Below are positions 30,717 to 40,152 of a stretch of DNA of 64,000 bases, piece after piece. The number at the start of each line of letters is the position of its first letter. Positions within the stretch are counted from its first letter, which is position 1. The stretch is from positions 3,179,001 through 3,243,000 of the forward strand of contig NZ_CP086610.1 in NCBI RefSeq assembly GCF_020883495.1. The letters run 5' to 3'. The notes under the pieces were generated by a model. The model ran no database searches. It worked only from the letters and a program-made list of their open reading frames with translations, and had not been told where the DNA came from. Source of the stretch: Shinella zoogloeoides. Its GTDB lineage: Bacteria; Pseudomonadota; Alphaproteobacteria; Rhizobiales; Rhizobiaceae. Made by a program: the position numbers and the translations under genes.

Positions 30717-31194
30717 GCACCCGCTCGCCGATGCCGGACAGCATCCGGCGCACGATCAGCTTGTGGAACGGCATGACGGCGGCAAGATAAAGCCGCCCGA
30801 ACAGGTTGTTGCGCTGGACGAGCGTCATGACGGAAAGGGTCTGCCCGCTCGGCCGGTCCTGCCGCACGTCGATGACAATGCGGAAATCGAGGTGCCGGTC
30901 ATCGAAGCCGAGCACCACCCGGTCGTCGCTGACACTGACGACGGGAAATCCGCCGATCTCCGCATCCGAGGTCTTCACCTCCGCCGCCGCCCCTTTGAGG
31001 CCGAAAGGCGCGACAAGAGCGTTGCGCAGCACCATCAGCTTGCGCACCCAGCCCGGCGGATGCTCCAGCGCCAGCCGCGCCGCCTCCCGCGCCGTCAGAT
31101 TGCCGACCGGCAGCCCGAGCGTGAAGCGATCCGCCCAGTCGGCGGCGGGAAGGAGGGGATGGGGGAGCGAGACGGGCCGCGAGACGGGAGACAT
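30700..31194 (-). CDS. DUF2867 protein
   Basis: 164 residues matching DUF2867: ADWADRFTLGL near 18, HPPGWVRKLMVLRNALVAPFGLK near 45-67, FPVVSVSDDRVVLGFDDRHLDFRI near 84, and NNLFGRLYLAAVMPFHKLIVRRML near 130. The fold may bind a small hydrophobic ligand, but no activity is known. AAGGAAGG precedes the start. The 3' end overlaps the TraB/GumN gene by 17 bases on the opposite strand. Confidence 0.85.
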   Translation of the reverse strand: MSPVSRPVSLPHPLLPAADWADRFTLGLPVGNLTAREAARLALEHPPGWVRKLMVLRNALVAPFGLKGAAAEVKTSDAEIGGFPVVSVSDDRVVLGFDDRHLDFRIVIDVRQDRPSGQTLSVMTLVQRNNLFGRLYLAAVMPFHKLIVRRMLSGIGERVLTSRR

Positions 31195-31267
31195 GAAGAC
31201 CTTCCTTTAAGGCCTTCATGGTGCCCCCGTTCGGGCGGGGAAGACAGGCGGCCGGTTGTCGCAGTCG

Positions 31268-31567
31268 CTATCCGTCCGGGAAAAGGATCGCCTCGACATC
31301 CTGCGCGCCGTTCAGGATATGCAGCACCTGCACCTGCCCATCCGCAACGCGGTAGAAGATCAGATAACGCCCATGCACGAGGCGGCGGACACCATGACGC
31401 TCGTAACGCGGCACAAGCGGAAAGGCGTCAGGCGTTATGGCAAGCGCTCCACATCGGACAAGCAGCTCCTGCACGAAGCTGAGCGCCCGCGCCGGATTAT
31501 CGCGGGCGATGTAATCGCCGATCGTTTCGAGGTCCCTCTCCGCTTCCCGTGAGAGGACAACGATCAT
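31268..31567 (-). CDS. parE: ParE-family toxin of a type II toxin-antitoxin pair
   Basis: 99 residues with the RelE/ParE fold order: VVLSREAERDLETIGDYIARDNPARALSFVQELL, then PDAFPLVPRYERHGVRRLVHGRYLIFYRVADGQVQVLHILNGAQD. The RxxxxGRYLIFYRV core and late H-I-L-N-G match ParE, which poisons DNA gyrase; RelE-type ribonuclease action cannot be excluded from sequence. The start overlaps the antitoxin stop by four bases, the usual antitoxin-first order. Confidence 0.9.
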   Translation of the reverse strand: MIVVLSREAERDLETIGDYIARDNPARALSFVQELLVRCGALAITPDAFPLVPRYERHGVRRLVHGRYLIFYRVADGQVQVLHILNGAQDVEAILFPDG

Positions 31568-31827
31568 GAGGCGCTGCGCCCCGTCATCCGGCCATATTTC
31601 GCAGCCAGCCGTGCCGCCACATCTTCCGCGGAAGACAAACGCCCGGCCTCTGCGTCCTCCAGCCCCCTGGCAATGGCAGCATCCAGCGCGACCAACCGCT
31701 TCTCGCGCTCCTCGACGAGCCGCACGCCCTCGCGGAGCACTTCGCTGCGCGAATTGTAGCGACCCGTTCGCACCAGGTCGGCGACATAGTCTTCAAGATG
31801 CTTGCCGAGATTTGCGCTGCTGGCCAT
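31564..31827 (-). CDS. parD: ParD-family antitoxin
   Basis: 87 residues. The N-terminal ribbon-helix-helix segment (ANLGKHLEDYVADLVRTGRYNSRSEVLREGVRLVEERE) is the ParD signature that binds operator DNA. The acidic, flexible C-terminus should wrap ParE. I placed the start at 31827 because GGAGG lies six bases upstream; 31842 is open but unsupported. ParD likely represses its own operon. The pair follows lpdA on the same strand. Confidence 0.9.
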   Translation of the reverse strand: MASSANLGKHLEDYVADLVRTGRYNSRSEVLREGVRLVEEREKRLVALDAAIARGLEDAEAGRLSSAEDVAARLAAKYGRMTGRSAS

Positions 31828-31899
31828 GGCGACCTCCATCACCCGATTATAGATCGGCTGATAATAGTTAGCAATCAGAGGTCGCCACGACCGAGCCGC

Positions 31900-33306
31900 T
31901 CACATATGGATCGGCTTGGCGAAGGTTGCGAGCGCGGCTTCCTTGACGGCTTCCGACATGGTCGGGTGCGCGTGGCAGGTGCGGCCGAGGTCTTCGGAGG
32001 AGCCGCCGAATTCCATCAGCACGGCCGCCTCGTGGATCATCTCGCCGGCGCCGAAGCCGACGATGTGGACGCCGAGAACGCGGTCCGTTTCCTTGTCCGC
32101 CAGAACCTTCACGAAGCCGTCCGTCGCCAGCATGGCGCGGGCGCGGCCGTTGGCGGTGAAGGGGAATTTGCCGGCCTTGTAGGCGATGCCCGCGGCCTTC
32201 AGCTCCTCTTCCGTCTTGCCGACGGAGGCGACTTCCGGCTGGGTGTAGACGACGCCGGGGATGACGTCGTAATTCACATGGCCGGCCTGACCGGCGAGGA
32301 TTTCGGCGACGGCAACGCCCTCGTCCTCGGCCTTGTGGGCCAGCATCGGGCCGCGCACCACGTCGCCGATGGCGTAGATGCCCGGAACGTTGGTCTGGAA
32401 GTGCTTGTCGATCTCGACGCGGCCACGGCTGTCGAGCGCGACGCCGGCTTCCTTGAGGCCGAGGCCTTCGGTGTAGGGCTTGCGGCCGGTGGCGATCAGC
32501 ACGACGTCGGCGTCGATGGTGGTGGCATCGCCGCCCTTGACCGGCTCGAAGGTCACCTTCGCGCCGGAGCCGGACTTCGTAACGCCCGTCACCTTCGCGC
32601 CGAGCTTGAAGTCCATGCCCTGCTTGGCCAGCATGCGCTGGAACTGCTTGGAGACCTCGCCGTCCATGCCGCCGAGAATGGCGTCGAGATATTCGACGAC
32701 CGTGACCTTGGCACCGAGGCGCGCCCAGACCGAGCCGAGCTCGAGGCCGATAACGCCGCCGCCGACGACGACCAGATGGCCCGGCACCTTGTCGAACGCG
32801 ATGCCGCCCGTCGAGGAGACGATGACCTTCTCGTCGATCTCGACCGGAACGCCCGGAATGCCGGCAACATCCGAACCCGTGGCGATGACGATGTTCTTCG
32901 TTTCGAGAACCTGTTCCTCGCCCTTGTCGTTGGTGACGGAGACCTTGCCCGCGCCCAGCACCTTGCCGGTGCCCTGAATGCCGTCGATCTTGTTCTTCTT
33001 GAAGAGGAAGGCGACGCCGTCGACATTCGACTTCACGGTGGCATCCTTGTGCGCCATCATGTTGGGCAGGTTGAGGGTCGGCTTCACGCCGTCGATGCCG
33101 AGGGCTTCCATGCCGTGGGCGGCGTGGCTGTAGGTCTCGGAGGCGTGCAGCAGCGCCTTGGAGGGAATGCAGCCGACATTGAGGCAGGTGCCGCCATAGG
33201 TCGCGCGCTTTTCGACGACCGCGACCTTGAGGCCGAGCTGGGCCGCCTTGATGGCCGAGACGTAGCCGCCGGGGCCGGAACCGATAACGATGAGATCATA
33301 TGCCAT
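31900..33306 (-). CDS. lpdA: Dihydrolipoyl dehydrogenase (E3)
   Basis: 468 residues. E3 re-oxidises dihydrolipoamide on the 2-oxoglutarate dehydrogenase E2 with FAD and NAD. The FAD loop GSGPGGYVSAIKAAQLG is at residues 9-25, and the redox disulfide C41-L-N-V-G-C46. The NAD loop VVGGGVIGLELGSVWARLG follows, as does the C-terminal base in CHAHPT near residue 446. It lies downstream of odhB after four accessory genes, so it is probably the E3 for the sucA/odhB complex. Any E3 for pyruvate dehydrogenase would be elsewhere. Confidence 0.97.
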   Translation of the reverse strand: MAYDLIVIGSGPGGYVSAIKAAQLGLKVAVVEKRATYGGTCLNVGCIPSKALLHASETYSHAAHGMEALGIDGVKPTLNLPNMMAHKDATVKSNVDGVAFLFKKNKIDGIQGTGKVLGAGKVSVTNDKGEEQVLETKNIVIATGSDVAGIPGVPVEIDEKVIVSSTGGIAFDKVPGHLVVVGGGVIGLELGSVWARLGAKVTVVEYLDAILGGMDGEVSKQFQRMLAKQGMDFKLGAKVTGVTKSGSGAKVTFEPVKGGDATTIDADVVLIATGRKPYTEGLGLKEAGVALDSRGRVEIDKHFQTNVPGIYAIGDVVRGPMLAHKAEDEGVAVAEILAGQAGHVNYDVIPGVVYTQPEVASVGKTEEELKAAGIAYKAGKFPFTANGRARAMLATDGFVKVLADKETDRVLGVHIVGFGAGEMIHEAAVLMEFGGSSEDLGRTCHAHPTMSEAVKEAALATFAKPIHM

Positions 33307-33329
33307 GACAAGTCCTTCCTGCGCGGGGC

Positions 33330-34082
33330 CTAGCGGCCGCCGCTGACGTTGAGGGCGGCACCCGTCACATAGGATGCCGCGTCGGAGAGAAGATAGAGAA
33401 TGGAATGGGCGACGTCATCGGCCGTGCCCGGCCGCTGCATCGGGATGAGCGATGCCATGTCGCGCGCCCGGTCCGGCAGGCCGCCGGAGGCGTGGATTTC
33501 CGTATCGATGATGCCGGGGCGCACGAGATTGACGCGCACGCCTTCCGCCGCGACCTCGCGGGCAAGACCGATGGTGAAGCTCTCGATGGCGCCCTTGCTG
33601 GCGGCATAGTCGACATATTGCCCGGCCGAGCCAAGCTGCGCGGCGACGGACGACAGGTTGACGATGGAACCGCCCTGCCCGCCATGGCGCGTCGACATGC
33701 GGCGCACGGCCTCCTGCGCGCAGCGGATCGACCCCATGACATTGACGGCGAACATGCGCTCCAGCCGCTCGGCAGACATTTCGTCGACGCGCTGCGGCAT
33801 GGCGACGATGCCGGCATTGTTCACGAGACCGTCGAGCCGGCCGAAGGTGCCGTCGATGGTGGAGAAGATATTGGCAAGGCCGAGCTCGCTGCCGACATCG
33901 CCCTGAATGGGAATCGCCGAGCCGCCGGCATTGCGGATTTCGGCCACCACGGCCTCGGCGGCTGCAAGATTGGAAACGTAGTTCACCGCGACCTGCCAGC
34001 CGGCCGCGCCCGCAAGGCGGCACACGCTGGCGCCGATGCCGCGGCTGCCGCCGGTGACGAGAAGGACGGGGGCCTCGCTCAT
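33330..34082 (-). CDS. SDR-family oxidoreductase
   Basis: 250-residue classical short-chain dehydrogenase. The cofactor loop TGGSRGIG is near residue 11, NNAGIVAMP near 89, and the catalytic YxxxK in DYAASKGAIES near 156. The ending SDAASYVTGAALNVSGGR is typical. Residues after the second strand suggest NADP rather than NAD, but this is not certain. I used ATG 34082, which overlaps the upstream gene's stop (ATGA), over 34091. Substrate unknown; it is one of four accessory genes between odhB and lpdA. Confidence 0.88.
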   Translation of the reverse strand: MSEAPVLLVTGGSRGIGASVCRLAGAAGWQVAVNYVSNLAAAEAVVAEIRNAGGSAIPIQGDVGSELGLANIFSTIDGTFGRLDGLVNNAGIVAMPQRVDEMSAERLERMFAVNVMGSIRCAQEAVRRMSTRHGGQGGSIVNLSSVAAQLGSAGQYVDYAASKGAIESFTIGLAREVAAEGVRVNLVRPGIIDTEIHASGGLPDRARDMASLIPMQRPGTADDVAHSILYLLSDAASYVTGAALNVSGGR

Positions 34083-34564
34083 GCCGCGCATCCCTTCCGC
34101 TTCAGCACGTCCCAGGGCATGACACTCGCCTTGCCCTCTTCCCAGAGGGTCGAATAGCGCAGCGACGCCCCGAAGCCGGAGAGAAGCAGGCTCTCGGCCG
34201 CCTTGCCGCCTTCATCGGGCAGGAGCGCGGCATCGCCGCTGTCGAGCGCATAGATCACGCCTTCCCAGACGGTGCAGGTGGCGATCTCCTCGCCGGTCGC
34301 ATCCCCTTCCGGGCAATTGTGCATGACCATACCGTTGGAACGGGGAGGGTCGCCCGGCAGGACCACACCGTCCAGCACCACGCCGCTGGCAAGCACCTTC
34401 AGCTTGAAGTGATGGCTCGTCGCGGCGGCATCGGAGCCGACAGGCTCGAAGGTCAGCTCATAGCCCCCGTCGCGATCCGCATAGATCGCGCGGTCCTGCC
34501 GGCACTCCGCCGCAGATGCAGCGGAAGCGGCGAGGAAAGCGGTGAGGACGAGGGCAGCGCGCAT
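34079..34564 (-). CDS. Secreted protein of unknown function
   Basis: 161 residues. A clear signal peptide (RAALVLTAFLAASAASA, cut before AECRQD) is followed by a mature part with four cysteines (near 22, 84, 97 and 159). They could form two disulfides in the periplasm. I recognise no domain; the segment YELTFEPVGSDAAATSHHFKLKVL looks beta-rich. Stop overlaps the SDR start by four bases and the LysE-type gene is three bases upstream, so the genes are co-translated. Confidence 0.75.
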   Translation of the reverse strand: MRAALVLTAFLAASAASAAECRQDRAIYADRDGGYELTFEPVGSDAAATSHHFKLKVLASGVVLDGVVLPGDPPRSNGMVMHNCPEGDATGEEIATCTVWEGVIYALDSGDAALLPDEGGKAAESLLLSGFGASLRYSTLWEEGKASVMPWDVLKRKGCAA

Positions 34565-34567
34565 GTT

Positions 34568-35212
34568 TCAGTGGGCCTTTTCCGTGGCGAGCTTGATGCC
34601 AAGCGCGATGAAGACGAGGCCGCTGGCGCGGTCGATCCACTGGCTGGCGCGGGCAAAGGCCGCGCGCATCTTCGGCGTCGTCATGAACAACGAAACGCCG
34701 ACGAACCAGACGATGAGGCAGATCGCCATGACAAGGCCGTAGCCGAACTTGACGGCGATGGGCGTGTGGGCGCTGACGACCGTCGAGAAGATCGACAGGA
34801 AGAAGAAGACCGGCTTGGGGTTCAGCGCATTGGCAAGGAAGCCGAGGCCGAAGGCGCGCAGCGCCGACTGTTCGCTCTTGCCGTCCGCATCGCCCTTCAC
34901 CGCCTCGACGGAAAGGTCCGCCTTGCCGGCGCGAAGCGCCTTGATGCCGATATAGACGAGATAGGCGACACCGCACCACTTCACGATGTTGAAGAGGTAG
35001 ATCGACTGGGAAATGATGAGGCCGAGGCCGAGGATCGTATAGGTGACGTGGAACATCAGCGACGTGCCGATGCCGAAGGACGTGACGATGGCCGCGCGGC
35101 GTCCATGCACGAGCGACTGGCGCATGACCATGGCGAGGTCCGCGCCGGGGGAGACGATGGCGAAGGCGAAGATAGCCATCAGGGAGGCAAGTTCGAGAAG
35201 ATACTGGCTCAT
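34568..35212 (-). CDS. LysE/RhtB-family exporter
   Basis: 214 residues with about six membrane helices. The N-terminus MSQYLLELASLMAIFAFAIVSPGADLAMVMRQSLVHGRRAA contains the SPGAD(P/L) motif diagnostic of LysE/RhtB amino-acid exporters, and FLANALNPKPVFFFLSIFSTVV is the conserved second motif. It likely exports an amino acid or derivative; the substrate cannot be inferred. The start at 35212 begins the family N-terminus; the upstream extension is rejected. Three bases separate it from the secreted-protein gene. Confidence 0.9.
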   Translation of the reverse strand: MSQYLLELASLMAIFAFAIVSPGADLAMVMRQSLVHGRRAAIVTSFGIGTSLMFHVTYTILGLGLIISQSIYLFNIVKWCGVAYLVYIGIKALRAGKADLSVEAVKGDADGKSEQSALRAFGLGFLANALNPKPVFFFLSIFSTVVSAHTPIAVKFGYGLVMAICLIVWFVGVSLFMTTPKMRAAFARASQWIDRASGLVFIALGIKLATEKAH

Positions 35213-35365
35213 GGACGTGCGACCGGTGCGTTGTGGAGGCCGTGAAGGCCACGGGATTGCTCTGCGCACGCCTCGCGTGCCCGACGGAAGGTATCCTGCG
35301 GTTCGGTTGCTGTCACGATGCCGGGAGGAGCGAAGGCCACGGTTTCGTCTCGGCTCGGGCTTCGG

Positions 35366-35779
35366 TCAGGTCATCAGCCGCACGACCATCAGGACAAGCC
35401 CGAAGATCGATACGAACCAGGCGAGCGTGCGCAGCACCGGAACGCCGGCCACGTAGAACAGCGTGAAAACCATGCGGGCGGCAATCCAGACCAGCGCGCC
35501 CGTCGCGCCAAGCCCGCCCGTCTTGCCCGTCACGGCCAGCGCAAGCGCCAGCGCGACGAAGGCGGGATAGGTCTCCAGCATATTGTTGAGGGAACGCTGG
35601 AGACGCCCCGCCACCACGCTTCTGGACGTACGCTGCTCGTCCCGCGGGCCGAGCAGGTACTTGATGCCGAGATCGCCGGCGAGATCCAGCGACAAGGCCT
35701 GCACGAGAATATGCACGAGGAGAAACACGACGCTCCAGCCGAGCACCCAGATTTCCGTCGATGCGGCCGCTGCTTCCAT
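35366..35779 (-). CDS. MAPEG-family membrane protein
   Basis: 137 residues, four predicted helices. GPRDEQRTSRSVVAGRLQRSLNNMLETYPAFVALALALAVTG matches the MAPEG family, including the conserved RxxRxxxNxxE-type segment. Eukaryotic relatives are microsomal glutathione transferases and leukotriene synthases; bacterial members are mostly uncharacterised. The start is ATG 35779; a GTG directly before is possible. First of the accessory genes downstream of odhB. Confidence 0.88.
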   Translation of the reverse strand: MEAAAASTEIWVLGWSVVFLLVHILVQALSLDLAGDLGIKYLLGPRDEQRTSRSVVAGRLQRSLNNMLETYPAFVALALALAVTGKTGGLGATGALVWIAARMVFTLFYVAGVPVLRTLAWFVSIFGLVLMVVRLMT

Positions 35780-35842
35780 CACCCTCGCACTCCAGGCGCA
35801 GACCCGATCATCGCCCCGACGCCGGCAAGCGGCGGGGCAGAC

Positions 35843-35864
35843 GGGCGCTCTCGAAGGAGCGCCC
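35843..35864 (-). terminator. Stem-loop after odhB, possible weak terminator
   Basis: GGGCGCTC (35843-35850) pairs with GAGCGCCC (35857-35864) over a 6-base loop, 14 bases beyond the odhB stop. No T-run follows on the minus strand, so it may only attenuate expression of the genes that follow. Confidence 0.45.
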
Positions 35865-35877
35865 GCCGCAGCGACCC

Positions 35878-37101
35878 TTAGAGATCGAGAACGAGGCGTT
35901 CGGGATCTTCCAGGCTGTCCTTGACGCGCACGAGGAAGGTCACGGCTTCCTTGCCGTCGACGATGCGATGGTCGTAGGAGAGCGCGAGATACATCATCGG
36001 ACGGATGACGATCTGGCCGCCGACGACGACCGGGCGTTCCTGGATCTTGTGCATGCCGAGGATGCCCGACTGCGGCGCATTGAGGATCGGCGAGGACATC
36101 AGCGAACCGTAGACGCCGCCGTTCGAGATGGTGAAGGTGCCGCCCTGCATGTCGGCCATGGAAAGCTCGCCGTCACGGGCGGCTTTGCCGAGGCGGCCGA
36201 TTTCCTTCTCGATCTGGGCAATGCCCATCTGGTCGGCATCGCGCACGACCGGAACGACGAGGCCCTTGTCCGTGCCGACGGCAACGCCGACATGGCAGTA
36301 GTTCTTGTAGATGATGTCCGTGCCGTCGATCTCGGCGTTGACGGCCGGCAGTTCCTTCAGCGCATGCGTGACGGCCTTGGTGAAGAAGCCCATGAAGCCG
36401 AGCTTCACGCCATGCTTCTTCTCGAAGAGGTCCTTGTAGCGGTTGCGCAGGTCCATCACGGCCGACATGTCCACCTCGTTGTAGGTGGTCAGCATGGCGG
36501 CGGTGTTCTGCGCGTCCTTGAGGCGCTTGGCGATGGTCTGACGCAGGCGCGTCATCTTCACGCGCTCTTCGCGCGGCGCATCGGCTTCCGAGGAGGCCGG
36601 GCGGGCGGCAACCTTGACCGGCTCGGCAGAAGCAGAAGACGCCGTGATGCCCTTGGCGACGGCGGCCATGACATCGCCCTTCAGCACCTGGCCACGCTTG
36701 CCGGAACCGTCGACCTGATCGGCCGAGAGGTTGTTTTCGGCAAGCAGCTTGGCGGCGGCAGGAGCGGCCGGCATGGCAGCGGAAGCGGCGGGCTTGGCCT
36801 CAGCAGCCGGAGCGGCGGCGACAGCCTTTTCCGCGGCAGCGGGAGCCGCCGCACCGGCGACAGCGCCGGCGGAAATCTGGCCGAGCAGGCCGCCCGGCTC
36901 GACGGTGTCGCCGGCATTGGCGGTGATCTCGGCAAGGACGCCGGAGGCCGGGGCCGGCACTTCGATCGTCACCTTGTCGGTTTCCAGTTCACAGAGCGGC
37001 TCGTCGGCCTTGACGGTGTCGCCGACCTTCTTGAACCAGGTGCCGACGGTCGCTTCGCTGACGGATTCGCCCAAAGTCGGGACGCGGATTTCGGTAGCCA
37101 T
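35878..37101 (-). CDS. odhB: 2-oxoglutarate dehydrogenase E2 (dihydrolipoyl succinyltransferase)
   Basis: 407 residues; also known as sucB. One lipoyl domain has its target lysine at K43 (ELETDK), followed by an Ala/Pro linker (80-110), an E1/E3-binding segment ([32 protein letters not shown]) and a catalytic domain with H378 and D382 ([11 protein letters not shown]). It transfers succinyl groups from E1 to CoA. It lies 54 bases after sucA in the operon mdh-sucC-sucD-sucA-odhB. Succinyl rather than acetyl specificity follows from linkage to sucA. Confidence 0.97.
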   Translation of the reverse strand: MATEIRVPTLGESVSEATVGTWFKKVGDTVKADEPLCELETDKVTIEVPAPASGVLAEITANAGDTVEPGGLLGQISAGAVAGAAAPAAAEKAVAAAPAAEAKPAASAAMPAAPAAAKLLAENNLSADQVDGSGKRGQVLKGDVMAAVAKGITASSASAEPVKVAARPASSEADAPREERVKMTRLRQTIAKRLKDAQNTAAMLTTYNEVDMSAVMDLRNRYKDLFEKKHGVKLGFMGFFTKAVTHALKELPAVNAEIDGTDIIYKNYCHVGVAVGTDKGLVVPVVRDADQMGIAQIEKEIGRLGKAARDGELSMADMQGGTFTISNGGVYGSLMSSPILNAPQSGILGMHKIQERPVVVGGQIVIRPMMYLALSYDHRIVDGKEAVTFLVRVKDSLEDPERLVLDL

Positions 37102-37155
37102 GATTTGAGTTCCGTTGTTCGTGTCTTTGTCGTGGGTGCGGGAACGTTGGGCGGC

Positions 37156-40152
37156 TTAGCCGCCCAGCGCGTCCTCGAGGAAGGCGGCAAGCTGCGCGAG
37201 GTGCTTGGACATCAGGCCCGTCGCCGGCGAGGCGGCGGCCGGACGGCCGGTGTAGCGCACGCGCTGGTACTTGGCGTCGATATGCGCCAGCACCCATTCC
37301 AGATAGGGGTCGATGAAGGCCCAGGCGCCCATGTTCTTCGGCTCTTCCTGGCACCAGACCATCTCGGCGTTGCGGAAGCGCGACAGCTCGTTGATCAGCG
37401 CCTTGGCCGGGAACGGATAGAGCTGTTCCAGACGCAGCAGGTAGACGTCGTCGATGCCGCGCTTCTCGCGCTCTTCCAGCAGGTCGTAATAGACCTTGCC
37501 CGAGCACATCACGACGCGGCGGATCTTGGCGTCCTTCTGGAGCTTGATCGGGCCGTCCTTGATGACCTCGGCGTCGTCCCACAGCAGGCGGTGGAACGAG
37601 CTTTCGCCCGCCATTTCCGATAGCGAGGACACGGCGCGCTTGTGGCGCAGCAGCGACTTCGGCGTCATCATGATCAGCGGCTTGCGGAAGTCGCGCTTCA
37701 CCTGACGGCGCAGGATGTGGAAGTAGTTCGCCGGCGTCGTGACGTTGGCGACCTGCATGTTGTCTTCCGCGCAGAGCTGCAGGAAGCGTTCGAGGCGGGC
37801 GGAGGAGTGCTCCGGACCCTGACCCTCATAGCCGTGCGGCAAGAGGCAGACGAGGCCCGACATGCGCAGCCACTTGCGCTCGCCCGACGAGATGAACTGG
37901 TCGAAGACGACCTGCGCACCGTTGGCGAAGTCGCCGAACTGGGCTTCCCAGAGGGTAAGCGCGTTCGGGCGGGCCAGCGAGTAGCCGTATTCGAAGCCGA
38001 GCACCGCCTCTTCCGAGAGCATCGAGTTGATGACCTCGTAGCGCGCCTGCGTCGGGGAAAGGTTGGCGAGCGGGATGTAGCGGTCCTCGGTCTCCTGATC
38101 GTAGAGAACCGAATGGCGCTGCGAGAAGGTGCCGCGTTCGCAGTCCTGACCGGACAGGCGGATCTTGGTGCCCTCGACGCAGAGCGTGCCGTAGGCCAGC
38201 GCTTCGCCCATCGCCCAGTCGATGCCCTCGCCCGTCTCGACCATCTGCATGCGGTTGTCCATGAACCGCTGGATGGTCTTGTGGGCGTGGAAGCCTTCCG
38301 GGATCGTCGCGATCTTGCGGCCGATCTCCTTGAGCTGCTTCATCGGCACCGAGGTCTTGCCGCGGCGCTGTTCGTCCTGGTTGTCGGCCGAGCGCAGGCC
38401 CGACCACACGCCGTCCAGCCAGTCGGCCTTGTTCGGCTTGTAGGACTGGCCGATCTCGAATTCGGTTTCGAGATTAGCGCGCCAGTCGGCCTTCATCTTC
38501 TCGAACTCGCCCTCGCTGATCACGCCTTCTGCGACGAGGCGCGCGCCGTAGAGACTGACCACGGTCTTGTGGGCGCGGATCGCCTTGTACATCTTCGGCT
38601 GCGTGAACGCGGGCTCGTCGCCTTCGTTATGGCCGAAGCGACGGTAGCAGAACATGTCGATGACGACCGGCTTGTGGAACTTCATCCGGAACTCGGTCGC
38701 GATCTTCGCGGCATAGGTCACCGCTTCCGGATCGTCGCCGTTCACATGGAAGATCGGCGCCTCGATCATCTTGGCCACATCCGAGGGATAGGGCGAGGAG
38801 CGCGAGAAGGCCGGGTTCGTCGTGAAGCCGATCTGGTTGTTGATGATCACATGGACCGTGCCGGCGACGCGATGGCCGCGCAGGCCCGACAGGCCGAGGA
38901 TTTCAGCCGTGACGCCCTGGCCGGCGAAGGCCGCATCGCCATGCAGCAGCAGCGGCATGACCTGAGCCCGCTCGGACAACGGAATGATGTCGCCCTCGAA
39001 GATCTTGGCCATCTGGTCCTGCTTGGCGCGGGCCTTGCCCATGACGACAGGATTGACGATTTCCAGATGCGAGGGGTTCGCGGTCAGCGACAGATGCACC
39101 TTGTTGCCGTCGAACTCACGGTCCGAGGAAGCGCCGAGGTGGTACTTCACGTCGCCCGAGCCTTCCACGTCGTCCGGCGCGTAGGAGCCGCCCTTGAACT
39201 CATGGAAGACGGCGCGGTGGGGCTTGGCCATCACGTTGGTCAGAACGTTGAGGCGGCCGCGATGCGCCATGCCGAGCACGATTTCCTTCAGGCCCATCTG
39301 GCCGCCGCGCTTGATGATCTGCTCCAGCGCCGGGATCAGCGATTCACCGCCGTCGAGGCCGAAGCGCTTGGTGCCCTTGTACTTGACGTCGATGAACTGC
39401 TCGAAGCCTTCCGCCTCGATCAGCTTCTGCAGGATCGCCTTCTTGCCTGCGACGGTGAAGTCGACGCCCTTGTCCGGGCCTTCGATGCGCTCCTGGATCC
39501 AGCCCTTCTCTTCCGGGTTGGAAATGTGCATGAACTCGACGCCGATGGTCGAGCAATAGGTGCGCTCAAGGATTTCGACCATCTCGCGCACGGTCGCGTA
39601 TTCGAGGCCGAGCACGTTGTCGATGAAGATCTTGCGGTCGAGATCCTTGTCCTCGAAACCGTAGTTCGAGGGCGAAAGCTCATGATAGTCCTCGACCGGC
39701 GCGGCAATGCCGAGCGGGTCGAGCTTGGCGTGCAGGTGGCCGCGGGCGCGGTAGGCGCGGATCATCATGATGGCGCGCACCGAGTCGCGGGTCGCCTGAT
39801 TGACGTCAGCCTGGTTGACGGGCGTGCCGGCCTGCGCGGCGGCGGCCTCGGCCTTTGCCTGCACCTTCTTCTCAAGCACCTTCTCGACGACGCCCCAGTT
39901 GCCGTCGAGCGCCGAGACGAGTTCGCCGTTTGCGGCGACGGGCCAGTTCGCGCGCTTCCACGAAGCGCCCTTGGCCGCCTTCACGATGTCGGAGGGCTGG
40001 TCTTCGAGGGCCTTGAAGAAGGCCTGCCATTCCTCGCCGACAGAGGCGGGATTGGCCTCATACTTGGCGTAGAGCTGTTCGATATAGGCTGCGTTCGCCC
40101 CGTCGAGGAAGGACGTGGCCAGGAATTGTTCGTTGGCGTCTTGCCGTGCCAT
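37156..40152 (-). CDS. sucA: 2-oxoglutarate dehydrogenase E1
   Basis: 998-residue thiamine-diphosphate enzyme that decarboxylates 2-oxoglutarate in the TCA cycle. Recognisable parts are TSFLDGANAAYIEQLYAKYEANP at the N-terminus, MAHRGRLNVLTNVMAKPHRAVFHEF, the ThDP-binding GDAAFAGQGVTAEILGLSGL and NNQIGFTTNP region, and the transketolase-like C-terminal half with SEEAVLGFEYGYSLARPNALTLWEAQFGDF. Length is normal for rhizobia. It sits between sucD (116-base gap with two hairpins) and odhB. Confidence 0.98.
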   Translation of the reverse strand: MARQDANEQFLATSFLDGANAAYIEQLYAKYEANPASVGEEWQAFFKALEDQPSDIVKAAKGASWKRANWPVAANGELVSALDGNWGVVEKVLEKKVQAKAEAAAAQAGTPVNQADVNQATRDSVRAIMMIRAYRARGHLHAKLDPLGIAAPVEDYHELSPSNYGFEDKDLDRKIFIDNVLGLEYATVREMVEILERTYCSTIGVEFMHISNPEEKGWIQERIEGPDKGVDFTVAGKKAILQKLIEAEGFEQFIDVKYKGTKRFGLDGGESLIPALEQIIKRGGQMGLKEIVLGMAHRGRLNVLTNVMAKPHRAVFHEFKGGSYAPDDVEGSGDVKYHLGASSDREFDGNKVHLSLTANPSHLEIVNPVVMGKARAKQDQMAKIFEGDIIPLSERAQVMPLLLHGDAAFAGQGVTAEILGLSGLRGHRVAGTVHVIINNQIGFTTNPAFSRSSPYPSDVAKMIEAPIFHVNGDDPEAVTYAAKIATEFRMKFHKPVVIDMFCYRRFGHNEGDEPAFTQPKMYKAIRAHKTVVSLYGARLVAEGVISEGEFEKMKADWRANLETEFEIGQSYKPNKADWLDGVWSGLRSADNQDEQRRGKTSVPMKQLKEIGRKIATIPEGFHAHKTIQRFMDNRMQMVETGEGIDWAMGEALAYGTLCVEGTKIRLSGQDCERGTFSQRHSVLYDQETEDRYIPLANLSPTQARYEVINSMLSEEAVLGFEYGYSLARPNALTLWEAQFGDFANGAQVVFDQFISSGERKWLRMSGLVCLLPHGYEGQGPEHSSARLERFLQLCAEDNMQVANVTTPANYFHILRRQVKRDFRKPLIMMTPKSLLRHKRAVSSLSEMAGESSFHRLLWDDAEVIKDGPIKLQKDAKIRRVVMCSGKVYYDLLEEREKRGIDDVYLLRLEQLYPFPAKALINELSRFRNAEMVWCQEEPKNMGAWAFIDPYLEWVLAHIDAKYQRVRYTGRPAAASPATGLMSKHLAQLAAFLEDALGG

